Shown here: in pieces, positions 1-9,609 of the stretch | Numbering within the stretch: the stretch's first letter is position 1 | How the letters are laid out: each line of letters begins with the position of its first letter | Assembly: GCF_024679095.1 (NCBI RefSeq) | Contig: NC_066567.1 | Span: forward strand, 11,398,719-11,462,718 | Reading direction: 5' to 3' | DNA length: 64,000 nt | Source: Eriocheir sinensis | Lineage: Eukaryota > Arthropoda > Malacostraca > Decapoda > Varunidae | The notes under the pieces: model-generated | The model's input: the letters and a program-made list of their open reading frames with translations, nothing else | The model's database searches: none | What the model was told of the DNA's origin: nothing | Position numbers and translations under genes: made by a program

Positions 1-1400
1 GGCCCGGGCCCCCCCCATGGTCCTGAGTGATACAGGAAAACTAGCTCAAAAGCGCGCTGCGGCTAAAACAATGCTTTGGCACAAAGTCCAGGCCGTTATA
101 CCCACTGATTTAGGTCACTCCACCAGTTTTTCAAGACCAGGACTGCCGAGAATGGCTAATCAGTAATGCTAATGCTCCTTCCACCCGCAAAAAGTCTGAC
201 GTCCCCCCAAAAACTCATTTCCTGGATCTGAACATGGTTCAGTGATCATGGACAAAAAAAATGTTAAGACAATCAATATCCAATCATTTCAGGATACATA
301 AATCAGCATCCATATGAAGGAATTCTACAACTTAAAAGTGATGTTGAGCAGGGCATGTGTTAAGTGACTTGCACAGACTATTTTGTGAAGTCATAATTAG
401 ATTAATAACACAACAATCAACAAACACTAGATGAAGTATTCATACCAAAATCAGTACATGGAGCTGGTGCACTGCAATGGGGAGCACATTCCTGCAGCTC
501 ACCAAGAGGGTTGGATGATGCCATGTACTTCAGGGGGTGGCTAAATGCCTTCACCCTTGGCCTCTATCTTGGACTCTCCCCTTCAGCTGCCACATTCTCT
601 TGGATGATATCGGACGTGTTCGGATCTGTTGGGATGTGGTTGTGTTAGATGTGGAATAACATACGACAGTGGAACATGGAAGGAAAGAGTATGTCCACAC
701 GGTAAAATACAGAGATGAGGATTGCACTGCATTAGTTAAGTGATTACAAGATGTGAATTGAAATTCTTTGGATACTGAAAGGATGTACGGGGACAACTGG
801 ATGAGAAGGGAGAGAGATGCAGATTTTTGTTATATAGCTAGTTACACCAATGAAGACTTAAGGCATACACATTCAGAAAGACCACAATTTTGGCTGCTAG
901 ACGGAAAAGCACTAGATGTCAAAGTGCCAGGACATTGAAGGAAGTAATAATAAGAAAAGCAATAATAATTAATGTGTATAAATATATTTCTGATATTTTT
1001 GTTTATCTTAATACTAGTATTGGAATTTTCAAACACTAATAATATAATAAATAAATATTGATAAATTAATGAAAATAAATACATTAATTGTACTAATACT
1101 ACCACTAACAATATTAACAGCACTGCACCTAATAGACTGAGCAATAAACTGAGTCTAATATATAACCGTAATTAAACTGTCTCTGTCTGAGTGTTATGTG
1201 AAGCTTGCTCCATGCACCGTGATAGGAATGGCATAGATGCATGCAGGTTGCTGAGATACTTACAGTCACCAGCCACTTGTAGATATGGCACCAAAATGTG
1301 TTGAAAGCATTGACGGCCAACTTCTATTTATTTAATTACTATTTTCTTTAAACAAAGGAGACAGCTCAAGGGCAACAAAGCGTACTAGAAAAAAAGCCCC
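1..1400. other. no gene recognised; AT-rich spacer
   Basis: I see no convincing gene here. The short open frames are on both strands and lack domains. About 960-1130 is an AT-rich stretch with degenerate AAT/ATTA runs. A weakly protein-like reading around 560-930 on the plus strand has several stops and could be a decayed mobile element, but I cannot name it. Confidence 0.5.
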
Positions 1401-1405
1401 ACTAC

Positions 1406-1862
1406 TCACCACTCCCACACAGACAAAAGTAGTCTTGATACACTCTTCTTGAAGGTCAAATTATAGGCAGGAGGAAATGCAGACGATGGAAGGCTGTTCC
1501 AGAGTTTATCAGTGTAAGGGATGAAAGAGTGGAGATGCTGGTTAACTTTTGCATAAGATGTTTGGCAAGATTGAGCATGCAGTAATTGACGTAAATTAGA
1601 AAAGTATAGATTTAGGAGGGAAATGGGCAGGCATTGGTTTAGTAATAGGGTGGTGGGGGAATGGAATAGACTCAGCAATCACATAGTGAGTGCAGGGACA
1701 ATAGGTTGTTTTAAGAGTAGACTGGATAGCTACATGAACGAGGCTGACAGGTGGTAATGGCTGTCGTGTGTAGGCCATTTGGCCTCTTGCCGCGGGAGGA
1801 GGGGAGGCATGCAGTTAGCAAGTTCAGAACAGCTGTCAGCGTGAAAATGATTAGAATTTCCA
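1406..1862 (-). mobile_element. LINE (family B) ORF2 C-terminus, split by a nested element
   Basis: On the minus strand, about 1862-1791 encodes a tail segment with residues SELANCMPPLLPR. The reading resumes at about 1592-1406 with QTSYAKVNQHLHSF, then LWNSLPSSAFPPAY and a stop. A colinear copy of the same tail sits at 39.01-39.32 kb, where the two parts are joined, so the roughly 200 bases between them here are an insertion. The family is a non-LTR (jockey/CR1-type) retrotransposon; these are the last ~90 residues after the RT domain. The identity as a LINE tail is firm and the clade name is inference. 5' truncated. Confidence 0.75.
1593..1790 (+). mobile_element. LINE (family A) ORF2 C-terminus nested inside family B
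   Basis: A plus-strand reading from 1593 to the TAA at 1755 contains WFSNRVV, EWNRLS and FKSRLDSYM, the classic CR1-like post-RT C-terminal pattern. It is followed by a short 3' UTR (ggccatttggcctcttgc) related to the CR1-type tail at 53.95 kb. It lies antisense to the flanking family-B tail and interrupts its reading frame. 5' truncated; no target-site duplication is visible. Confidence 0.7.
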
Positions 1863-1922
1863 CATTATCATTATTTATGTATATCACTTACCCCCGGCTG
1901 GCATCCTTCCGTAATAAATGTA

Positions 1923-2400
1923 GCTTTGTAGTGACACGACTTGCCTGATGGGCGAGCCTCCCATTACCCGCTTACCAAGCGGGGTACCTCTTTGGCCGAC
2001 TGGTAAAGGAGTGGATCTCCCGTTGCGCTGGTCGCGGGTTCGATCCCCGGCGCCGGCAAACCTTTCCTTGTCTGGATTAATTTCTCGTGTGTTTCGTTAC
2101 ACGCAGAGGACGTGTGTGAGTGTAGAAAAGAGAAAATTCAGGCATTTCACTGGTGGCAAAAGCGGTGGGCATCCTCTCCTGTGGTTCTGTTGTGTCACCC
2201 CGAGAGGGTAACAGGTAGAGTGATGGCCCATGCTCTCCGAAGTTCATAGAAAACGGGAACTCAACACACAGAAATGAATCTAAATGGGAATGGGGAGACG
2301 TGTAGTGACACGACTAGCCTGATGGGCGAGCCTCCCATACCCACTTAGCCAGTGGGTTATGGGAGGCTCGCCCATCAGGCTAGTCGTGTCACTAAAGCTT
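1923..2400. mobile_element. TIR element carrying a tRNA-like pol III promoter
   Basis: The left end 1930-1964 (AGTGACACGACT, then GCCTGATGGGCGAGCC) recurs in inverse orientation at about 2357-2393. A second direct copy at 2304-2340 lies next to the right end, so the right side folds into a ~36-bp hairpin around a 16-20 base loop. Inside, 1984-2055 resembles a tRNA head: an A-box-like TGGCCGACTGG at 1994-2004 and a B box GGTTCGATCCC about 2037-2047. Flanking AGCTTT/AAAGCT extends the inverted repeat. It could be a SINE captured by a MITE, or a repeat family with both properties. Confidence 0.6.
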
Positions 2401-5060
2401 CACACCAGGCTGTGTCCTCTTTATCACCACAAAGGGACATGATTTGAAACTCCGGCTGGTAAACGTGGCGGCGGTGTTATGATTTTTGAACGAGGCATCG
2501 TTGCAATCGGAGCATAGAAAGATAATGCTGCGAATAGCGATATAATAACCAATATACGTTAGACGGAGATAATTATATCTACCCACTCTTTCCCCCTACA
2601 AACCAATGAGTCAATGTAAATCATTACTGATGGAAGTCAGCGTGCGTGCTAAAACAATGAATCTGGAAGAAAAACATGATAACATTGTTTTTAAAGAACG
2701 GCAGTAGGGCTACAACCTTGGTTCATTCCAGTATGTATACAGAAAGGTTAAACACATAAAACACATCTAACCACTGCTAGCCTTCCACAAATACAGAGAA
2801 AGTAATATAATTGCGGTACAATAATATAACAATAATAGCATTACTCATGACATGCAGTCAGGCTATATCTACCTAGTAAATATATATATAGTTCCTACTG
2901 TTCATTTTAATATTTATCTACCTGTTAAGCCGGACGTGTTACTTGGGTTCCGTGTCGCCGTCAGGAGACTCCGTGGGAGGGAGATATGTAAACACTTTGC
3001 ACAGCTTCTGTAGTTTACTATTCTGTAAGGCCTCAGGACAAGTGAACACTCGTTCCGAGGTTTGTGACCAGAAAGGCGTTACTTGTGTGATTAATTATGG
3101 AAGGTGGGAGGATTTCCGTGTGAACCACTTGTGAGACAGCGTTAAGAAACTAGATGGTGATAATGTACTATGGGGGGGGGGACGTGTGTAAGGGTTCAGT
3201 AATCTCAAATGAGCAGGAAAACAGGCTCCAAATGATAACACTCACAGTAAGGTTGTATATAAATATGTATTTAGTTTCATTTTTCAAAGGTTAGCGGAGT
3301 ACTAAAAAATGAATGACTGACAGGCTGTATGCCTCTAATCTAACTAGCTACCGGCACAAGGGAGATTTGGGGAATACACATAATGCTTAGCTCTGGTTGC
3401 TGGAGGAAGAGAAGCAGGAGCTGGCGTGAGCGTCGGGCTCGGCAGGGGACGTCCACATGGGAAAGGGGCGGTCCTGGTGATGGACAGACGGGCGCCGCTT
3501 GTTGTGGAGAGGGAGCAGCTCGGTGGTGTGAAGATGCGGGCGCTCGTCGTGATGTAGGGAGCAGCTTGGGGCAGCGGTATATCGGCCACCAGGGCAGTGG
3601 TAGGACGGCCACTCGGGCAGTCGAGGGGCAAGTTACCCCGCCATACAAGTTCCCATCCTGTAGTCCGTCTCACACAGCAGGCCGTGGGTGGTTCTTCGGG
3701 GGGGCTGAGTGGAGAGATGGACACCTCTCTCACTCAACTCCAACTCGCTGCCTTTCTTGCTTCCTGCTGCTCGTCTCCTGACTAGCCCGCCTCACACAGC
3801 AGGCCGTGGGTGGTTCTTCGGGGGGCTGAGTGGAGAGATGGACACCTCTCTGACCAGCCCGCTTCTCTGTGATTTCTCGCTGCCGCTCCTAGCTGTAGGG
3901 GTGTTCGTCTCCTCACGTCTCCCAAGCTTCTCTTGCTGCAGTGGTGCTTGTCTCCTCACTGGCCCGTGGGTCTCCTTGCCCTCGCCTTCTCGCCTCTGCT
4001 CCTCGCTAAGCTCCTCCCCCTTCTTCACGTGACTCCCTCTCGGCACTACAATCAAACCCTACCTACCTAACTAGTTATTGATTTCTTGGGGGTTCGAGGC
4101 TTTGAGATGAGGGATTTCAGTAACTCGTTCATATATTCGCTCATTCGCTCACCGAGTTATCTTCTCATAACCTTTTACGCACTTACATACCTTAGCCACC
4201 CATTCACTCCCTCACTCATTCACTCTTTCACTCATTCACGCTCCCACTCGCTCACACTTACTCACTCTGTCACTCACTGACTTACTCACATTCTCTCGTT
4301 CATTCACGCACTCGCTTACACTTACTCACTCTGTTACTCACTGACTTGCATACCCTCTCGCTCACTCACATTCGGACCGTTACACTTACTGTGACTGGGA
4401 CTGACTCCTCTCGCCCTCTTCTCCTATATATATCCAGAACAGTACAGTCTAGAACGTTACAGTATATTTTAGATCATACAAGAACATGTAGCAAAAATAT
4501 GTGCAAGTTGGCAACACTTCCCGCCTGGCGCCTGGCCGCTAGCCCCGCGGGGAGCGGGCGGGGCCATGCTTCCCGCCCCCCTGCTCGCTCCTCCCGGAGC
4601 CTTCTAGAGGCCCATAGACGCCGGGGGAAGCTTCCAGTACAACACACCTTTATTTTTTTATTTTAAATGGGAAATAACCAGACTGAAGAAAAAAAGTAGC
4701 AACATTTGCTGCTTGATCCCATGTAGCAACACTGCTGATGGGTACTGGGGGTTGGGGGTGGGTCTGGAGGGGGGGAGGCGCCTGAATGTAAACAAAGCTG
4801 CTCCTGCGCCATCTGTTGCAACCGACATACATCAACACCCGCCCACGGTCTCCCATAGAGGCCCCCTTTCCTGTTCTATAGTCTCCTTGGTGGGAGCAGT
4901 ACCAGCAGCGTGAGGTGCTTGTGGTTGGGCAGGCGGCTGGGATATACGTTCTTTCGCATCTTGCCAGTAACTTTTCCACCTTTCCGTACCTCTTTTACTC
5001 AGTTTAACATGCCTTCTGCTTTTTCTGCCCATTGTTGAACTTCAACACAGCACTGCAGGC
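2401..5060. other. no gene recognised; GC-rich and tandem-repeat spacer
   Basis: Nothing here is clearly coding. 3160-3185 holds a run of G. 3668-3734 and about 3788-3851 are a direct repeat (period ~121) beginning CTCACACAGCAGGCCGTGGG; it makes overlapping spurious ORFs on both strands. 4130-4380 is a degenerate CTCA/TTCA tandem array. 4500-4640 is a GC-rich block with GAAGCTTCCAG at about 4627. A short open stretch at about 5062-5229 (plus) has plausible composition but no recognised domain. Confidence 0.5.
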
Positions 5061-5416
5061 CGTAAACTGTCTCCGATTGAGGAAAAGGGCAAGAGAAAGG
5101 CTGTACGTACAGTCACGTACGAGGCTATGGAGGTTCTGAGTCGTGTTGCCGGCACGGCACGGGCTGAGTACCGACAGTCAAAAGTCTCGTACACTTTAGG
5201 AAGAAAGAATATTCCATTTTATGCGTAAAAACGCAAAAAAAAACTAACAAGAAAGACATGAGTAGGGAGAGGGGCGTGGCTTAGCGGGCCCACGTGCTAT
5301 GAGACCTTTAAATTTTAAAGGGAAAGAATAGGATTTTACGCCTGGCAACGTATTTATAATCTCCGCACTGCTACAACTGATTTAAGTGATTTTTTTTCTT
5401 ATTTTTTCATCCAAAA

Positions 5417-6900
5417 TTGAAAACTTTCCCCCTTAAAGAAACAAAGAGCGAAACAGTCTCCTCCCTCACAACCGTATTCAATATGTCCTTGCGACAAGGC
5501 ATCGTCCCTTCGGATTGGAAAAAAGCTAACGTGACACCGATTTTTAAGAAAGGAGACAAAAAAATACCAGGTAACTACCGACTCATTAGTCTAACTTCAA
5601 TTGTAGGTAAGCTACTTGAGACCATAATTAGAGACAAAATTGTGAGTTACCTCGAAAGCCACTTATTAATTGGGGATTCACAACATGGCTTCGGTAACAA
5701 AAGATCCTGCCTATCAAACCTATTGACCTTTTATAACGACCTCTTCTCAGTTTATGACGTAACCAAATCATTGGACGTAGTCTATCTTGATTTCCAGAAA
5801 GCGTTTGATAAAGTCCCACATCATAAATTACTTTATAAATTAAAGCAAATAGGTATTGACGGTCAAGTAAACCAATGGATCGCGAATTGGTTGAGCAACA
5901 GACAACAAAGAGTGGTGATTGACGGATTTAACTCAGAGTGGGCGCCGGTCACTAGTGGCGTCCCTCAGGGCTCGGTTCTTGGCCCAGTGCTCTTCATTAT
6001 TTACATCAACGACATGGATGTTGGACTCAATAATCGCATTACTAAATTTGCAGATGACACAAAGATTGGTAACCCGGTTCTCACTGACGAAGACAGGCAA
6101 AGCCTCCAAGAGGATTTGCACAAAATTTCAGCTTGGTCGGATAGATGGGAGATGCCCTTTAGCGTAGACAAGTGCCAGGTCCTTCAAGCTGGAACAAGAA
6201 ATAAGTAGTTCGATTACGAAATGTGCGGCGTTAAACTCACAAGCGTTCAATGCGTTAAGGACCTGGGGGTCAAAATCGCGTCAAACCTCAAATTCTCACA
6301 TCAATGCATCGATGCAGCAGATAAAGCAAACAGAATGTTGGGCTTCATTAAAAGAAACTTTTTATTCAAAAATAAAGATGTAATACTTCCGCTCTACAAT
6401 ATCAGACCCCAATTGGAATATGCGGCACAGTTTTGGTCTCCTCACCATGCAAAGGACATTGCTAAATTAGGTGTTCAGCGTCGGGCAACAAAAATGATCC
6501 CTTCCTTGCGCAACAAATCCTACGAAGAAAGGCTTTCCACCCTTAACATGTTCTCTCTTGAGAAACGTCGCCTCCGAGGAAAACTGATCGAATGTTTTAA
6601 AATACTTAATGGTTTCACGAATGTAGACAGAGCAAAATTGTTTATGATCGATGACACTTTGCGAACGAGGAACAATGGCCCAAAACTCAAATGTAGACAA
6701 GTAAATTCAGACTGCACCAAATTTTTCTTCACCAACGTTGTAGTGCGAGAATGGAATAAGCTCCCACCGTCAGTGGTCCAGTGTAACACGATTGACTCCT
6801 TTAAAAACAAGCTCGACCGTCACTTCCTTGAACTTAATATTAACTAGAGTAGAAAAGCAACGTTTTGGAGCCATCTGATTAGTGTAAATTCACTTAGGTT
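5417..6900 (+). mobile_element. CR1-like LINE, RT domain to 3' UTR, 5' truncated (copy 1)
   Basis: Non-LTR reverse transcriptase, which copies element RNA at a nicked target. The reading runs from about 5430 to 6847 with motif A YLDFQKAFDKVPH, motif B GVPQGSVLGP and the catalytic FADD motif, then the CR1-type C-terminal domain (RRATKMIPSL, VREWNKLPPSVV). One in-frame TAG at 6206-6208 replaces a Lys codon present in copy 2 (18.4-19.2 kb). Two small in-frame deletions lie near 6402 and 6468. The endonuclease and ORF1 are missing. The listed start is only the open frame edge (TTG), not a real initiation site. The 3' UTR continues to about 6900, where it joins a SINE body. Confidence 0.9.
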
Positions 6901-7112
6901 TAAGACTACCCACATGCTGTCCTGAAGACCACACTCTAGATTCTCCCACTAAAAGAGTTGATCGAAGATGAGCTCCGGGGGGCAGCATGAGCCGAGCAGG
7001 ATGGTGCCACAATAAACACATGCCTGCGCCATAACTTACTGGGGCCGACCACCATGACCCACAAGAGGTAGAAACGCAAAAAATAAATAAATAAATAAAA
7101 TAAAATAAACGA
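6898..7112 (+). mobile_element. tRNA-derived SINE, 5' truncated, fused to CR1 3' UTR
   Basis: From AGACTACCCACATGCTGTCC onward the sequence matches the body of the SINE copies at 40.7, 53.6 and 56.2-56.6 kb: the ATGAGCTC(C/T) block, GGCAGCATGAGCC, the AATAAACA segment and GGGCCGACCA. It ends in an AAATAAATAAAT tail. The pol III head is absent; instead the CR1-like 3' UTR leads straight into it at TTTAAG. Confidence 0.75.
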
Positions 7113-7267
7113 AATGTGAAAAAAAAGAAAAACTTGACATACAAAAAGTTGAAAAATAATAAAAAAAAGTCAATACCGAAAACAACGACGAAAAAACATT
7201 AATAAAAATAAAATAAATAATGAAAAAATAAATGAACTAAAAGGAGAAGGAAGAAGAAGAAGGATAG
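7113..7267. other. A-rich spacer
   Basis: A-rich DNA between the SINE tail and the GGAA array. No gene is seen. Confidence 0.5.
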
Positions 7268-8625
7268 AAGTGTGAAGGAAGGAGGGAAGGAAGGAAGGAA
7301 GGAAGGAAGGAAGGAAAGTAGGAAGGAAGGAAGGAAGGAAGGAAGGTGGGAAGGAAGGAAGGAGGGAAGGATGGAGGGAAGGGAGGAAGGAGGGAAAGAA
7401 GGAAGGAAGGAAGGAAGGAAGGAAGGAAAGAAGGAAGGTGGGAAGGAAGAAAGGAAGGAAGGATAGAGGGAAGGAAGGATGGAAGGAAGGAAGGAAGGAA
7501 AGAAGGAAGGTGGGAAGGAAGGAAGGAAGGATGGAGGGAAGGAAGGAAGGAGGGAAGGAAGGAAGGAAGGAAGGAAGGAAGGAAAGAAGGAAGGTGGGAA
7601 GGAAGGAAGGAAGGAAGAAAGGATGGAGGGAAGGAAGGAAGGAAGGAAAGAAGGAAGGTGGGAAAGAGGGAAGGAAAGAAGGAAGGATGGAGGGAAGGAA
7701 GGAAGGAAAGAAGGAAGGTGGGAAGGAAGGAAGGAAGGAAGGAAGGAAGGAAGGAAGGAAGGAAGGAAGGAAAGAAGGAAGGTGGGAAGGAAGGAAGGAA
7801 GGAAGGAAGGAAGGATGGAGGGAAGGAAGGAAGGAAGGAAGGAAGGAAGGTGGGAAGGAAGGAAGGAAGGAAGGATGGAGGGAAGGAAGGAAGGAAGGAA
7901 GGAAGGAAGGAAGGTGGGAAGGAAGGAAGGAAGGAAGGAAGGATGGAGGGAAGGAAGGAAGGAAGGAAGGAAGGAAGGAAGGAGGGAAGGAAGGAAGGAA
8001 GGAAGGAAGCTAAAATGGAAGGAAGCTAAAAGGGAAGGAAGGAAGGAAGGAAGGAAGGAAGGAAGGAATGAAGGAAGGTGGGAAGGAAGGAAGGAAGGAT
8101 GGATGGAAGGAAGGAAGGAAGGAAGGAAGGAAGGAAGGAAGGAAGGAAGGAAAGAAGGAAGGTGGGAAGGAAGGAAGGAAGGAAGGAAGGAAGGAAGGAA
8201 GGAAGGTGGGAAGGAAGGAAGGAAGGAAGGAAGGAAGGATGGATTGAAGGAAGGAAGGAAGGAAGGAAGGAAGGAAAGAAGGAAGGTGGGAAGGAAGGAA
8301 GGAAGGAAGGAAGGAAGGAAGGAAGGAAGGAAGGAAGGAAGGATGGAGGGAAGGAAGGAAGGAGGGAAGGAAGGAAGGAAGGAAAGAAGGAAAATAAGGA
8401 AAGAAAAGGGAGGCAGAAAGAGGGGAAGGAATTGAGAGAGGGGAGAAGAGAAAGGGGAGAAAGGGAGATTGAAGAAGAAAAGGAAGAAGGAAAGGGAGGA
8501 AAAAAAGGGAGGAGGAAGAAGAAGGTTACAAGTGTGAAGGAAGGAGGGAAAGAAGGAAGGAAGGAAGGAGGGAAGGAAGGAAGGAAGGAGGGAAGGAAGG
8601 AAAGAAGGAAAAATAAAAAAGGAAG
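7268..8625. repeat. (GGAA)n polypurine microsatellite
   Basis: About 1.35 kb of GGAAGGAA repeats with recurrent variant units (GGTGGGAA, GGATGGAGGG, GGAAAGAAGG). The plus strand is almost pure purine. All frames stay open, which generates long spurious Lys/Glu/Gly and Pro/Ser/Phe/Leu open frames on the two strands. Not coding. Confidence 0.97.
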
Positions 8626-9309
8626 AAAAAATGAAGACAAACTTGACCATTATCCAAGAACAGGAAAAACAACAACAAGAAAAAAAGGTAAGAAAACACT
8701 TGAGCCTTACCTAAAAAGTTGTAAAAGAAAACGGAAACAAACACCGTGAAATTATCTCATCGACTTCTCGTTCTTTTTTTTTTTCCTTCTTTTTTTTCTG
8801 CGGCAAAGTGGAACAACATCTGGAGGGGGACAGTTTTTTTTCCCTCCCTTGCTCTTTTCTTTTTTCCTTCATTTTCCTTCTTTTTTTTCCCTTAATGATC
8901 ATGAATGAGGAGGAGGAATGAGGAGGAGGAGGAGGAGGAGGAGGAGGAGTGGAGGAAGAAAAAGAAGGATAAAAGATAGTGGGGAGGAAGGAGAGAAAGA
9001 AGGATTGAGATAAGAGGAAGAAGGAGGAATAGAAGATAGGAAGGAAGGAAGGAAAGAAGGAAGGAAGAAAGGAAGGAAGGAAGGAAACGAAAGAAAGAGA
9101 GAAAGAGGAAGGAGATAGAAGGGATATGAAAGAAGAGAGAGATTGAAGGATGAAGAGAGGGAAGAAGAAAAAAAGGAGAAAGAGAGACTGAAGAAGAAGG
9201 AAAGAAGGAAAGGAAGGAAAAAAGGAAGGAAAAGAAAGAAAAGAAGAAAGATAGAAGCGTTGATAGAAAAGTAGGGAAGTGAAAAGGTTACGGAGGAGGA
9301 GGAGGAACA
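8626..9309. repeat. purine-rich low-complexity tract with (GGA)n
   Basis: Irregular GGA, GAAGG and A-rich sequence, including (GGA)n at about 8908-8950 and several short pyrimidine islands at 8770-8890. It continues the polypurine character of the preceding microsatellite and abuts the 3' end of the CR1-like element. Confidence 0.85.
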
Positions 9310-9609
9310 CAAAAGAACACAAAGGAAGAACAAACAACAGCAGACCTGATGGTCCTTACAAGGCTGTTTGTGACAAGCTACGCTAACTATCTTATCAAAG
9401 GTGGAAGATGAAGGACAGCAAAGGCGAAGGCTCCTCCCCACCCCCCCATCCCTCCAGCCAAAGCTGGCAGGAAAGGAAAAAGAACCATGCAGCATGGAAA
9501 AACTGCATGGAAATTATGTAGGAAAGAGGAAAGAACTACCATTACTGCTACCACTAACCGGGCGATAAAAACGGACAAGGACACCAGTATTCGAAAGAAC
9601 TTAACGTTA

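Noticed and set aside
3340..4055. Overlapping open frames of 100-130 codons on both strands
   Set aside because: GC-rich DNA with a 121-base-period direct repeat; no domain, and frames mirror each other on the two strands.
4600..4640. Heat-shock element (GAAGCTTCCAG) and a TTCTAGA nearby
   Set aside because: Only one good inverted GAA/TTC pair, a chance-level match with no adjacent gene.
7199..8749. Open frames of 200-480 codons (Pro-Ser-Phe-Leu on minus, Lys-Glu-Gly on plus)
   Set aside because: They are translations of the GGAA microsatellite in every frame, with no start context or domain.
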